From JABDJZ01 sp047619685 (GTDB lineage Bacteria > Bacteroidota > Rhodothermia > Rhodothermales > UBA10348): a stretch of DNA of 64,000 nt. The stretch spans positions 140,419 through 204,418 of the forward strand of contig JBLHLC010000002.1 of NCBI GenBank assembly GCA_047619685.1. The letters are read 5' to 3'. The first letter of the stretch is position 1. Each line of letters begins with the position of its first letter. The notes below the pieces were generated by a model. That model saw nothing but the letters and a program-made list of their open reading frames with translations, did not search any database and was not told the DNA's origin. Both the position numbers and the translations under genes were made by a program. Positions 33,954-43,602 of the stretch are shown here, in pieces.

Positions 33954-35429
33954 ATGCTCTTCATTGCAACTGTGTTTCTCTACCCGCTGGCCCTCATTGG
34001 CATCGGCGTTTGGCGAGGCCGCAACGTGCGGAGCCACGCCGACTTCATGGTGGCCGGGCGTTCCTTGTCGGCCAAGGCGCTTGTGGGCACGCTGGTGTGC
34101 ACGTGGGTAGGGTCGGGGACCCTTTTTGGAGGAGCAGGGCTTGCGTACCGCTCGGGCCTCTCGGCGCTCTGGTTTTCCGCCGGCGCATGGCTCGGCCTGG
34201 TGGGCGTCTATCATATGGCGCCGCGCGTTCGGCGGCTGGCCCAATACACCGTGCCCGATATCCTCGAGGCCCGCTACAACGCCCCAGCGCGTGTTTTAGG
34301 GACGGTAGCCATCATTCTGGCGTACGTGACGATTGCCGCCTACCAGTTCCGTGGGGGTGGGTGGATCCTGAATATCGCCACTGACGGAGCCATCTCTGCC
34401 AATACAGGGATGTACATCACCGCGGCGACAATCGTGATCTTCACGGCGGCCGCCGGCATGGTTTCGGTCGTATCCGTGGACATCGTGAACGGAATCGTGA
34501 TCGCTCTGGGGGTGGTGCTCGCCCTTCCGTATATCGTTTTCTCCGGTGGAGGTCCGGCCGCGGTATATGGTGCCCTGCCGGAGGAGATGTTGACTGTCTC
34601 TGGCGGACACAATGTGCTCTGGGTGTTGGGCGTGGCGATGCCCACGTTTCTGCTGCTATTTGGAGAAAGCGGGATGTACCAGAAGTTTTTCTCGGCCAAG
34701 GACGGGGAAACCGCCCGGCGAGCCGTTCTGGGGATGCTCGGCGGCATCATTGTCATTGAGATATGCATCGCTCTCCTGGCGATGGCCGGGCGCTCGATCT
34801 ACCCGGACCTGGCCACCACGACATCGCTGACCGGTGGCGCGGCATCGGAGACCGTCATCATATATCTGGCCCGCCACGGGCTGCCGGCCGCCGCAGGAGC
34901 GCTCCTCCTGGCAGCGGCTATTGCGATTGTGGTTTCCAGCGGAAGCACCATGCTCCTGGTCCCATCGACCAACATCAGCCGGGATATCTACCAGCGTTTC
35001 GTAAATCCGGACGCTTCTGACCGGCTGAAGCTGGTTCTGCAGCGCGTATCGATCGTTGCCCTCGGAGGGCTCGGCCTGGTCATGCTCACCCAGTTCCAGT
35101 CTGTCCTCGCCATGGCGTTGTACGCGTACTCGGTGGTGGGTGCCACGCTGACTCCTGTGCTGATTGCAGCCTTCACCTGGCCACGTGCCACCGCCCAGGG
35201 CGCCGTGGCCTGCATTGGTGGGGGACTGGCCACCATCGTAGGGCTCGTGGTGGGGAGCAGGCTCGGCATGGACTTCAGCACGACAGTCGGTGGCACCACG
35301 TTTGATTTCGCCGGAAGCGACTACATTGTGATTCCTGCGGTCTTGGTGTCGGTGAGCTTGCTCATCATTGTGAGTCTGCTCACACCCAGGCCGGACCCGA
35401 AGACCATCTTAAATTTCATGGATAGCTGA
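33954..35429 (+). CDS. Sodium:solute symporter (SSS) family transporter
   Basis: This 491-residue, roughly 13-helix membrane protein of LeuT-fold SSS type shows RSHADFMVAGRSL at the first loop, GTLVCTWVGSGTLFGG, the conserved YTVPDILEARYN segment, AIILAYVTIAAYQFRGGG and SSGSTMLLVPSTNISRDIYQ. The last two are the regions that in relatives hold substrate and Na+ sites. It should import a small organic solute with sodium. Its partner downstream is an aspartoacylase/succinylglutamate desuccinylase-like hydrolase, so an N-acylated amino acid is a plausible substrate. That is inference from context only. Confidence 0.9.
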   Translation: MLFIATVFLYPLALIGIGVWRGRNVRSHADFMVAGRSLSAKALVGTLVCTWVGSGTLFGGAGLAYRSGLSALWFSAGAWLGLVGVYHMAPRVRRLAQYTVPDILEARYNAPARVLGTVAIILAYVTIAAYQFRGGGWILNIATDGAISANTGMYITAATIVIFTAAAGMVSVVSVDIVNGIVIALGVVLALPYIVFSGGGPAAVYGALPEEMLTVSGGHNVLWVLGVAMPTFLLLFGESGMYQKFFSAKDGETARRAVLGMLGGIIVIEICIALLAMAGRSIYPDLATTTSLTGGAASETVIIYLARHGLPAAAGALLLAAAIAIVVSSGSTMLLVPSTNISRDIYQRFVNPDASDRLKLVLQRVSIVALGGLGLVMLTQFQSVLAMALYAYSVVGATLTPVLIAAFTWPRATAQGAVACIGGGLATIVGLVVGSRLGMDFSTTVGGTTFDFAGSDYIVIPAVLVSVSLLIIVSLLTPRPDPKTILNFMDS

Positions 35430-35431
35430 CT

Positions 35432-36397
35432 ATGAGCACATTCTCTTTCGCCGATTTAACTGCCGCCCCCGGAGAGAAGACGGCCGGCTATACAACCGTG
35501 CAGATCACCGGTGTTGAGTTCAAGCTGCCGGTTTTCCTGGTCAACGGCGCGCATGACGGTCCCACGTTGGTAGTTTCCGCCGGAATTCACGGCGGCGAGT
35601 ACCCGTGTGTGGAGGCCGCCGCCAGGCTCGGCCAGACCATGGACCCCGCCAAGCTTCACGGGCAGGTGCTGATTCTCCCGTCTGCAAACCCCGTGGCGTT
35701 TCGCGCCCGGAGTATCTACATAACGCCTGTCGATGGACTGAATCTGAACCGTCAGTTTCCGGGAGACGCCGAGGGGACGTTTACCAGGGCCTGGGCCGCC
35801 TGGTTGTTCGCGAATGTCATCAAACGGGCTGACATGTATATCGACATGCACGGCGGAGACATGATCGAGGCACTGGTTCCTTTCGTTTCGTTCAATATCA
35901 CGGGGAATGACGAGGTAGACCACAAGGCACGGGCGATGGCCGAGGCGTATGGCATCCGGGCCATGCTGGTGAAAAAAGACGTCGGCGGGCTGGCCGGGAC
36001 GACGTACGCGTCTGCAGCCAGGGCGGGGATCCCGGCGCTGTTGACGGAGGCCGGAGGCCAAGGCGTCTGGGATGAGGAAAACGTCGCAATCCTCCAGAAC
36101 GGCGTGCGCCGGGTGATGTCGCGCTTCGACATGTATCCGGCAATCAGCGATCCCGGAGAGAAGGCCGTGGAACTGGGCGGTTGGAGTTGGCTGACGGCTT
36201 CGGCCGAGGGTCTGTTCTACCCGACCGTCAAGGTGGGCGATCGCGTGACGGAGGGTCAGGACATGGGCCGAGTCGCGGACATCTTTGGAAATACCCTACA
36301 GCAGGAGGCATCTCCAGTCAGTGGCGAAATACTCTTCCTGGTCACGTCCCTGGCCATGAACGAAGGCGATCCGCTGATGGCAATAGCCTTCGAATGA
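35432..36397 (+). CDS. Succinylglutamate desuccinylase/aspartoacylase family zinc hydrolase
   Basis: This 321-residue protein is of the M14-like AspA/AstE family. The zinc site HGGE is in SAGIHGGEYPCVEAA, the substrate-binding NLNRQFPG is intact, the third zinc histidine is in YIDMHGGDMIE, and the catalytic Glu is in LLTEAGGQG. The C-terminal beta-domain (VKVGDRVTEGQDMGRVADIFG) is also typical. It should hydrolyse an amide of an amino acid or a related small molecule in the cytoplasm. It is translated 2 bp after the symporter and so probably processes what that imports. Confidence 0.9.
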   Translation: MSTFSFADLTAAPGEKTAGYTTVQITGVEFKLPVFLVNGAHDGPTLVVSAGIHGGEYPCVEAAARLGQTMDPAKLHGQVLILPSANPVAFRARSIYITPVDGLNLNRQFPGDAEGTFTRAWAAWLFANVIKRADMYIDMHGGDMIEALVPFVSFNITGNDEVDHKARAMAEAYGIRAMLVKKDVGGLAGTTYASAARAGIPALLTEAGGQGVWDEENVAILQNGVRRVMSRFDMYPAISDPGEKAVELGGWSWLTASAEGLFYPTVKVGDRVTEGQDMGRVADIFGNTLQQEASPVSGEILFLVTSLAMNEGDPLMAIAFE

Positions 36398-36619
36398 GGC
36401 GACAAACTCCGACGTGAGGGTCGGAGCGCGAAAAGGAGATTCCTGTCCGTATCCAAGACTACGCGCGCTGTCTGAAAGCGTGCGCAGTCAAACTTGGGAC
36501 GAAGGCAGGTCTATAGACAAAACGGGTACGCGCTAAGAATCAATAAGGGGGCCTGACACCAGGCAACCAACCAAAGCGCGCATGGATGATGAGCTGCGGC
36601 ATCACCACCACCCCGTTAC

Positions 36620-37009
36620 ATGAAGCCCACCCGAGAAGACCTGTATCAGCAGGTCGATGTGATCCTGGAGATCGAGGTCGAACAGGCCACGAGTCTCTCC
36701 ACCGAAGAAGACACACGACCCCAGCGGCTTTTTGCGTCCGCCGCGCTTTATGCCATCTGCGCCAGTCTGCTGGAGCTCGATCGGAGGCATTACGGCCTTC
36801 ATCCCTCGGCGACCCCGGACGTTGTCGATGCCGTCAGGGCTTGTCTGGCCGATTCCCAGCTCCGACTGGTCACAAACCTGCTGGTTGAGAGCGCCTTTGG
36901 CGCATCCTCGGGAGCGAGTGGGGGCGCAGAACGGATGCGTCAACTCGAGGGCGTCCTTGATGCCCTGACGAACCTGAGGGAACTGCAGGAGACTGAAGCC
37001 GGGCTCTAG
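36620..37009 (+). CDS. Small helical hypothetical protein
   Basis: This 129-residue, acidic, helix-rich protein lacks signal or membrane segments (EDLYQQVDVILEIEVEQAT; ALYAICASLLELDRRHYG; RMRQLEGVLDALTNLRELQ). I cannot assign a family. There is no ribosome-binding site at the ATG, but leaderless or SD-free starts are common in this window. The gene lies alone between the aspartoacylase-like gene (222 bp away) and the permease gene (197 bp away); the 222-bp gap shows nothing recognisable. Confidence 0.6.
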   Translation: MKPTREDLYQQVDVILEIEVEQATSLSTEEDTRPQRLFASAALYAICASLLELDRRHYGLHPSATPDVVDAVRACLADSQLRLVTNLLVESAFGASSGASGGAERMRQLEGVLDALTNLRELQETEAGL

Positions 37010-37133
37010 CTAGGCCGTGAGTTGTTCTGGTCAGGCGGCCCTCGCGGGGGGAAGGCTCCAGGGTGTGCGCTATCGTACACCCCCCGAATCGCCAGCGGAC
37101 AGTAACGGGTGTGTCGATGCCCCAAACGGCGTA

Positions 37134-37196
37134 CTATTAAAGAAATAATAGATGTGGCACGTTATTCTCTCGCGAGTGACTACTGAATGACTCGCG
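37134..37196 (+). promoter_or_regulatory. AT-rich hairpin and 7-bp inverted repeat upstream of permease gene
   Basis: CTATTA-AAGAAA-TAATAG (37134-37151) is an AT-rich inverted repeat in an otherwise GC-rich gap. CGCGAGT-12 bp-ACTCGCG (37171-37196) follows and ends 10 bp before the ATG at 37207. The first may be promoter or operator. The second could be an operator or an RNA hairpin that hides the start region. A third hairpin, GGGTGT...ACACCC, is at 37061-37082. Confidence 0.4.
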
Positions 37197-37206
37197 CCTA
37201 GACCAA

Positions 37207-39615
37207 ATGCTCAAAAACTATCTCGTCGTCGCCGTCCGGGCGCTCCAAAGACAGAAGCTGTACTCGGCGATCAACATCTTCAGTTTGGCAGTCGGAATCG
37301 CCTGCTGCACCCTCATTCTGCTGTTCGTTCGCCACGAGTGGAGCGCCGACGCGTTTCATGATAACGTCGATGACATCTACCGGGTGTACCGGATTGAGCA
37401 ACGGGTAAACGGAGATACCAAGCGTTCTGCCGGTCTCGCCGCGCCGCTCGGCCCCGCAATGATGCGCGATTTGCCGAACGTGGAGTTGGCCGTTCGCATG
37501 CGATCCGGAGAGGGCCAGGTCCAGTTGGGCAGTGAGGTGATTGTGGAACCCATCCTGTATGCGGATGCAGGTTTCTTCGACCTGTTTACCTTCCCGTTGT
37601 CGGGCGCAAGTTCGGCGAACCCGCTCCAGAACCCGCAAAGCGTCGTACTGAGCACCGACCTGGCGGAGAAGTACTTTGGCGAGGCCGAGGCGGTCGGAAA
37701 AACAATCAGCCTTCGGTTGGCTGAAGTGTTCCAGACGTACACGGTAACCGGCGTAGCCGCACCGCTCCCCAACAATTCCAGCATCACTTTCGATTTCGTG
37801 GTGCCATTCGCGCAGTGGCCCGGGTATGGCGCAGTCGCGGACGTCTGGGGGTCCTTCAATTCTGCGGTTTACCTGAGGGTATCTCCAGGGACAGGGGAAG
37901 CCGCGCTTCAAGCTCAAATCGATCCCCTGGTTGATCAATACTACAGCGAGCTCAGGGCGGACGCCCAGGCTGCTGGCTGGTGGATACAGGGGGGCGACGC
38001 GTTTGATTTCGAAGCGCAACCCATGCGAGAGGTGCATTTCAGCGTCGGGTACACCAGCGTGGTGGCCTCGACAGGCAATCCCGAGAACCTGTATGTCCTG
38101 ATGGGAATTGGCCTGGTAGTCCTTCTCCTGGCAAGCGTGAACTTCATGACGCTGGCGGCCGGAAGAGGCGCCACCCGGGCGCGGGAAGTCGGCGTCCGGA
38201 AAGCGCTCGGCGCACACAGAGGCCACGTGGCGCAGCAATTTATGGGCGAAGCCATGCTGCTCAGTGGACTGGCGTTGGGTTTGGGCATCTTGATGGCCGG
38301 CCTCTTGTTGCCGCTCTTCAACGAGCTTGCAGACGCGAACCTTGGAATGCAGAACGTGGATTTCATTCTCGTCGCCGGGTTGGCCGGTCTGACCGCCCTG
38401 TGCGGGTTTGCCGCTGGAAGCTATCCGGCCCTGGTTCTGTCCCGGTATCGTCCAGCTGAGGTACTCAAGGGTGAGGTGCGTCACGGCGGTGGCCTGCTGT
38501 TCACCCGCGCCCTCGTTGTGCTGCAGTTCACGATCTCGATCGGGATGATTGCATGTACCCTGGTGATGTTCAGCCAGCTCAACTACATGCAGACCAAATC
38601 GCTGGGTTTTGCGGACGCGGAGATCGTCGCGGTAGATCTGCACGCTGCTCAGACGGAAGAGGAGAAGGTGCTGGATCGTTTTCGACAGCGCATCGAAGCA
38701 AGAGCCGATGTACTGAACGTGACGAGTTCGTCGTATTCGTTTGGTGACGGCTGGTCTCGGTCGGCCATCCACCAGGAGGAGCGGGAGATCATTGTCTACA
38801 CCATGCGCACGGACCCGGCGTACATAGACGCCATGGGTATGCGTCTTGTGGCGGGTCGCAATTTCTCCGAATCGCTGGAGACTGACCGGGAGGAGGCTGT
38901 CATCATAAATGAGACCCTGGCCGGCGAGCTGGGATGGGAGGATCCTGTAGGTCATCTCCTACCCGGCTACGAAGAGTCCAACGTGACCATTATCGGAGTG
39001 GTGGCAGATTACCACTTCCAGTCGCTTCGAAGCGAAATCGAGCCGGTCTTCCTGCACATGAGCCCGGCGCTCGGGTCCGTCAATTATGCCCTGCTGCGCG
39101 TGTCGACGGATCGCATCGCTGCCACGCTGGCCGCCCTTGGAGCAGCATGGGGGGAGGTGGCCCCTGACCAGCCCTTCGTGTACGAGTTCATGGACCAGCG
39201 GTTGGACGCCCTGTATGCCGCGGAGAGACGGTGGAGCAGGATTGTTCAGGCGGCTTCGGCGTTTGCGCTGGCCATCGCGTGCCTGGGCCTGTTTGGCCTC
39301 GCGACGCTGAGCGTTGAGCGTCGACGCAAGGAAGTGGGCCTGCGGAAAGTGCTGGGTGCCTCTTCCGCCAGCGTCGCAATACTCCTATCTACAGACTTCG
39401 CCCGCCTGGTCGTGGTGGCCTTCGTGCTTGCATGCCCGCTGGCCTACCTGATCATGGACCGCTGGTTTGACGGCTTTGCGTACCACACCGAGTTGGGGGT
39501 CGGGGTCTTTGCCTTGTCCGGCGGTCTGGCGTTGGTCGTTGCGCTCCTGACCATCAGCATCCAGGCCCTGAAGTCTGCGATGGGTGATCCGGTAAAGAGT
39601 TTGCGCTACGAGTAG
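37207..39615 (+). CDS. FtsX/MacB-type ABC transporter permease
   Basis: This 802-residue protein has the duplicated MacB-PCD/FtsX layout: helix 1 (SAINIFSLAVGIACCTLILLF), periplasmic domain, three helices (LMGIGLVVLLLASVNFMTLA with REVGVRKALGAHRG), a second half starting VLQFTISIGMIACTLVMF, another periplasmic domain, and final helices with RRKEVGLRKVLGAS and the terminal GDPVKSLRYE. Such permeases export peptides or lipophilic compounds or act in signalling with a separate ATPase, which is not nearby. A related permease tail lies in the pseudogene at 44584-45046. Inverted repeats upstream suggest regulation. Confidence 0.9.
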   Translation: MLKNYLVVAVRALQRQKLYSAINIFSLAVGIACCTLILLFVRHEWSADAFHDNVDDIYRVYRIEQRVNGDTKRSAGLAAPLGPAMMRDLPNVELAVRMRSGEGQVQLGSEVIVEPILYADAGFFDLFTFPLSGASSANPLQNPQSVVLSTDLAEKYFGEAEAVGKTISLRLAEVFQTYTVTGVAAPLPNNSSITFDFVVPFAQWPGYGAVADVWGSFNSAVYLRVSPGTGEAALQAQIDPLVDQYYSELRADAQAAGWWIQGGDAFDFEAQPMREVHFSVGYTSVVASTGNPENLYVLMGIGLVVLLLASVNFMTLAAGRGATRAREVGVRKALGAHRGHVAQQFMGEAMLLSGLALGLGILMAGLLLPLFNELADANLGMQNVDFILVAGLAGLTALCGFAAGSYPALVLSRYRPAEVLKGEVRHGGGLLFTRALVVLQFTISIGMIACTLVMFSQLNYMQTKSLGFADAEIVAVDLHAAQTEEEKVLDRFRQRIEARADVLNVTSSSYSFGDGWSRSAIHQEEREIIVYTMRTDPAYIDAMGMRLVAGRNFSESLETDREEAVIINETLAGELGWEDPVGHLLPGYEESNVTIIGVVADYHFQSLRSEIEPVFLHMSPALGSVNYALLRVSTDRIAATLAALGAAWGEVAPDQPFVYEFMDQRLDALYAAERRWSRIVQAASAFALAIACLGLFGLATLSVERRRKEVGLRKVLGASSASVAILLSTDFARLVVVAFVLACPLAYLIMDRWFDGFAYHTELGVGVFALSGGLALVVALLTISIQALKSAMGDPVKSLRYE

Positions 39616-39619
39616 CCCA

Positions 39620-40762
39620 TTGACAACTACGCCCCTCGACCGCTCCGACTACCCTTCGCTGAAGGAGTCCGTTTACCTGAACCAGGCTTCGCTGGGACTC
39701 ATTGGGGAGCCCGCGGTCCGGTCAATGCACGCGTTCCTGGACGATGTGGCACGCCACGGAAATCTGCGGATGAGCGACGCGGACGAGGTGGGCTTTTTCG
39801 AGGCGCTCCGCGAGCGCGGCGCACGGATCCTGAACTGCGATGTTCGGGGCGTCGCCATCACGTCGGGAGCCAGCGAATTGCTGGGTCAGCTCCCCTTCAT
39901 GATCCGCCCGCCGGCCGGGACCAGCATTCTCTGCGTTTCCACGGACTTTCCTGCGGTCACCAGGCCGTGGGTCCAATATGCGCAAGCCAGCGGATGCGCC
40001 GTTGAGTTCGTAGAGGACGTGGCGGACCAGCCTTTGACCGACACGCTTTTGGCCGCGATCCATGACCGGACCGCCGTGATCGCTGTTGGCTCCGTCCAGT
40101 ATGCAACTGGCACGGTGCTGGATGTCCGCCGGCTCCGCCAGGGTGCCGATCGGGTCGGTGCCCGGTTGATCATTGATGCGACCCAAGGCGCTGGCGTGAC
40201 GGACATCATGGCCGGAGACTGGGGCGCCGATGCGGTCGTGACCAGCGGCTACAAGTGGCTCGGTGGGCATGGCGGTGTGGCCCTGGCAACCCTGTCGCCG
40301 GCCTTGCAGCACCAAGCGCCACCCCTGCCCGGGTGGATGGGTACGCCCCACCCATTCGCCTTCGACGCAACTACCGTCGCGTTCGCCGGGGACGCCCGCC
40401 GCTTCACGCAGTCAACCATGGCCTACCTGTCCCTGGTTGGACTCACCGCGTCGTTGGATCAGCTCCTCGGCCTGGCCCCGAACGCCGCTGAGGCCCACGC
40501 GCGCCATCTGGCTCACACGCTGCTCGAAACCGTCCGGACCGCCGGATGGGTCCCCTACCGAAGTCTGAGCGACACATCGGCGTCTTCCCATATCATTTCG
40601 CTCAGTCATCCTGAGGCAGACCCTGTGGAGGTCCAGGCCCTGCTACAGCGCCAACGGATAATCTGTGGGTCCCGCGGCGGCCGGGTCCGGATATCACTTG
40701 CGCCCTACAACTCCCTGGACGACGTCAGCGCGCTCGCAGAGGTATTGTCCAGCCTGACGTAG
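39620..40762 (+). CDS. Class V aminotransferase (cysteine desulfurase-like fold)
   Basis: This 380-residue PLP enzyme of fold type I shows VYLNQASLGL at the N-terminus, the cofactor-contacting ITSGASELLGQLPF, VGSVQYATGTVLDV, IIDATQGAGVTD (Asp to the pyridine nitrogen) and SGYKWLGGHGG with the Schiff-base Lys at ~212. The reaction (desulfurase, transaminase, kynureninase-like or lyase) is not fixed by these motifs. It starts with TTG 4 bp after the permease stop, with no better in-frame start near, so it is probably cotranscribed with it. Residues 300-380 give the usual small domain (GSRGGRVRISLAPYNSLDDV). Confidence 0.85.
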   Translation: MTTTPLDRSDYPSLKESVYLNQASLGLIGEPAVRSMHAFLDDVARHGNLRMSDADEVGFFEALRERGARILNCDVRGVAITSGASELLGQLPFMIRPPAGTSILCVSTDFPAVTRPWVQYAQASGCAVEFVEDVADQPLTDTLLAAIHDRTAVIAVGSVQYATGTVLDVRRLRQGADRVGARLIIDATQGAGVTDIMAGDWGADAVVTSGYKWLGGHGGVALATLSPALQHQAPPLPGWMGTPHPFAFDATTVAFAGDARRFTQSTMAYLSLVGLTASLDQLLGLAPNAAEAHARHLAHTLLETVRTAGWVPYRSLSDTSASSHIISLSHPEADPVEVQALLQRQRIICGSRGGRVRISLAPYNSLDDVSALAEVLSSLT

Positions 40763-40777
40763 CGGCATCCGGCGTCG

Positions 40778-43534
40778 TCAGTTCGATTTCTCTGGATCAT
40801 CGTTCTCCTCCGGGGCCGCCGGTGGTGTCCAGAAGTCCGCGTCTCCGAGGCCGGAGGACGCAAGTTGGCTCCCGTAAAACACTGAGTTGAACAAGACGCG
40901 GAAAGTCCCGAAGGACTGTCCCCGCCATTGAGGCCGGAAACCCAGCAGGATGACGTGGCCGTCCCCGTGTTTCACGTCCATCGCCGCGGCATACGCGTTC
41001 AGATGCTCCTCGCCAAGAAGATAGCCTGACCGAAGGGGGCTGCCTTTGGCCGCGTATTTGGCAAGCGCGGTCCCCTCGAAGCCTTCCTTGGCCGTAAAGA
41101 CAGGGCTTCGCCAGACGAATACGTCCGCGGAGGACGGCATTCCTGCCATCACCGGATGGGTCGGATCGGTTTGGACTTCCAGAATCGATCCGCCGGTAAA
41201 GAAGTCGGTGCTGGCAAGGTCGGCGACCACGTTTCGCACTGGAAGATGCAGTTGGTCGATGGCGAAGTCGCTGCTAGCGTTCAGACACACCAGCGTGCCG
41301 CCACCGCGGACGAAGCGATCCAGCGCCCGTACACCGAGCGTTCCCAGGCCTCCTTCAAAACGAGCAGGGACAGATCCCTTGGCATAACCATCGACGAGCG
41401 ACCGAGGGCTGTCGGAGGCCAGCAGAATCACATCGTAGCGGTCTTCGAGATTGCCCGCACGCATCTGTCCGCTGGTGATATTTGCGAACTCGAACCCGTA
41501 TAGCTCCAGCAACCAGCGCGTCCATCCCTCGTCCATGCTGGCGTTCCATGGCCTGTACATGCCCACACGTGAACGGATTGGAACGGAGTCCACCGAGCGT
41601 GTGCGTTCAATGTCCAGAGCGAAGTCATTCGACCACCGGGAGGCCTGGGAGTCCGATGCTCCCTGAATCACATAGCGGCCGCCTTCTTTGGCGAAGCTCA
41701 CGCGGGCGCCCGACTGCAGTGCGGCATTAACAGCGCGGAACGCGTTGTTTGCAGCCGGGTCGATCAGGTAGCTGGAGCCTGAACCCGTCAGTTGGCCGTC
41801 TGGAGGGAGGATTCCGGCCGCTACGGCGTTGGTATTGAAGCCGACTCCGGGAACGCTGTCAAAAGTCGCTGCGTCGGGCTCGGCTTCCGTCGGGCCTGAT
41901 CCGTCTCCAGCCGCGACTGAGGTCACGCCTTCGCTCCAGGGGGTTGTCTCTGCCGACACCGGCTTCATGGCGCCCCGAACAGCGGCGGTCAGGGGCTCCG
42001 TGGCCGCGACCACGCGAACTCCAAATTGGTACGACAGCGTCCAACCGGCCGCGTCGTACGGCTGGTCCTGGGGACCCTCCGGAAATTGGCGAAGGTCCGG
42101 ATACGTCTGGACGTCCAGGACCTGCCGGGCGAGTTCGGCGAACTCCTGATCCATCGGAATCACCCATGTCCCCGCCTGGAACGTGTTGCCCCCGACGGTG
42201 GCTTGCTCTGTGAGTTGGGAAATCCTGATGCCGCTGAAAGCCAGCCGCCTGAGCATCTCGACCGGGGCAACCGGGTCCCGCTGATTTTGCGAAATGAAAT
42301 ACGCGTACGGCGGCCCTTCTGCATAACGCTCGATGGTATCTCGCCCAGACTGATACCGGTTGTACAGGATGGTCTCGCGGTACTTGGAGGCATAGTCGAT
42401 CACGGCCGAGGAAGCCGTCACCATGTAGTCCACCGCATCGCCCAGCCGCCACCATCCGCCTTTCCATGGACTCGGGTACAGCGTTTCGGCCCTGAGTCCC
42501 CGTTTGTCTCGGGGAAAGTCATTGACCGTGTAGAAGTGGGGCGTGGCGTATCGGTAGAGTGCCGTCTCGGTAAAGAATGCGGCCACGTTCTGCAGGACCG
42601 GCATATAGTCCACGTATCCAGGATACCAGGCATCGAAGCCTGTGCCCATATGCGTGGCACCCGGCTGACCGTTGGACTCGAGCATCTGGGCGATGGCCAT
42701 TCCCATCATATTGACCTCGCGGGCAATCAGAGGAGGCGACTGTGCGGCGATAGGATCGGCGAAAGGGGGGAGCCAGATTCTTGTGGGGAAGGGAGCCGTT
42801 TGATGGTGGACATACTTGATATGGGGCTCCCAATCGCGCCAGGTGCGGGCCACCACGCGCGATTCAATCATGTTGAGGGCGTACGAGTCCCGGTTGTTGT
42901 CGTGGCCGATGTACTTCTGGTAGAGGGCCGGCAGCGGCGCCACCTCATACGGCGTCCCGACGTTGGCCATGTACCAATCGGACACCATGGTTTGCCCGTC
43001 GGGATTCAGCGATGGCCACAGCAGCACGATGACGTCGTCCAGGACATCGTCCGAAAGTTGGCCGGTGCCACTCACCAGGTCGTACGCCAGTTGTATGGTA
43101 TGCTGTGCTCCCGCGACTTCTGTGGCGTGGAGCCCGCCGTCAATATGCACAAAGGTCTTTCCTTCGGAGGCCAGGAGCCGGGCCTCCGCATTGGAGAGGC
43201 CGGCCGGGTGGGCCAGGCGGTCCACTATTTCCCGAGAGCGATCTAGATTGCGCAGGTTGTCCGCCGTGGAAACCAGCGCGAAAAACCAGGGCCGTCCTTC
43301 AGAGGTCCGGCCGGTTTCCACCAGAGTCAGCCTGTCAGAAGCGGCATCCAGCAGCTGGAAATACGCGAGCGACTGCTCGTAATTGATGAGCTGGAAGTCC
43401 GCTCCAACCTCGAATCCGAACACGCTCTCCGGCGTGGGGATTGACCGTGTTTGCGCCAATGCTGGCTCGGTGCCCAGCAGTACTGCGGCCAGCGAGAGGC
43501 TGGCGATCAATCTCAGGGAAGCTCTGAAAGTCAT
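40778..43534 (-). CDS. M14-family zinc carboxypeptidase with C-terminal GATase-like domain
   Basis: About 918 residues from the ATG at 43534, where the signal peptide starts (LRLIASLSLAAVLLGTEPALAQ in part); the upstream start at 43579 adds 15 charged residues. The peptidase domain has the zinc motif HIDGGLHATE (HxxE), SLNPDGQ, NNRDSYALN and YVHHQTAPFP, where a histidine likely completes the site, and FFTETALYRYA with the presumed catalytic Glu. The last ~300 residues form a Rossmann-like, glutamine-amidotransferase-like domain (YDVILLASDSPRSL; RFVRGGGTLVCLNAS) seen in other large secreted M14 proteins. It is likely periplasmic or secreted and trims C-terminal residues from peptides. It ends convergently, 15 bp from the aminotransferase. 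Confidence 0.87.
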   Translation of the reverse strand: MTFRASLRLIASLSLAAVLLGTEPALAQTRSIPTPESVFGFEVGADFQLINYEQSLAYFQLLDAASDRLTLVETGRTSEGRPWFFALVSTADNLRNLDRSREIVDRLAHPAGLSNAEARLLASEGKTFVHIDGGLHATEVAGAQHTIQLAYDLVSGTGQLSDDVLDDVIVLLWPSLNPDGQTMVSDWYMANVGTPYEVAPLPALYQKYIGHDNNRDSYALNMIESRVVARTWRDWEPHIKYVHHQTAPFPTRIWLPPFADPIAAQSPPLIAREVNMMGMAIAQMLESNGQPGATHMGTGFDAWYPGYVDYMPVLQNVAAFFTETALYRYATPHFYTVNDFPRDKRGLRAETLYPSPWKGGWWRLGDAVDYMVTASSAVIDYASKYRETILYNRYQSGRDTIERYAEGPPYAYFISQNQRDPVAPVEMLRRLAFSGIRISQLTEQATVGGNTFQAGTWVIPMDQEFAELARQVLDVQTYPDLRQFPEGPQDQPYDAAGWTLSYQFGVRVVAATEPLTAAVRGAMKPVSAETTPWSEGVTSVAAGDGSGPTEAEPDAATFDSVPGVGFNTNAVAAGILPPDGQLTGSGSSYLIDPAANNAFRAVNAALQSGARVSFAKEGGRYVIQGASDSQASRWSNDFALDIERTRSVDSVPIRSRVGMYRPWNASMDEGWTRWLLELYGFEFANITSGQMRAGNLEDRYDVILLASDSPRSLVDGYAKGSVPARFEGGLGTLGVRALDRFVRGGGTLVCLNASSDFAIDQLHLPVRNVVADLASTDFFTGGSILEVQTDPTHPVMAGMPSSADVFVWRSPVFTAKEGFEGTALAKYAAKGSPLRSGYLLGEEHLNAYAAAMDVKHGDGHVILLGFRPQWRGQSFGTFRVLFNSVFYGSQLASSGLGDADFWTPPAAPEENDDPEKSN

Positions 43535-43602
43535 GTCGGGCGTCGGCTTGGTCCGCCAAATGTAGTTACCGACAGCCAACCCGACCCTTCGAGGCTTGGG
43601 TC

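Noticed and set aside
36586..36888. 100-codon frame overlapping the small hypothetical gene
   Set aside because: The alternative frame at 36620 gives a balanced helical protein; this one is Arg/Pro-rich.
37198..38955. 585-codon minus-strand open frame opposite the permease gene
   Set aside because: The plus-strand frame has clear FtsX motifs and membrane helices. The antisense product is rich in His, Arg, Gln and Cys with no domain, typical of a shadow frame in GC-rich DNA.
40740..40800. Hairpin between the convergent aminotransferase and M14 genes as a terminator
   Set aside because: Only a short CTGACG/CGTCAG pairing within the gene ends and no T run.
42026..43246. 406-codon plus-strand frame inside the M14 carboxypeptidase gene
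   Set aside because: Antisense to zinc-site motifs; no recognisable product or start signal.
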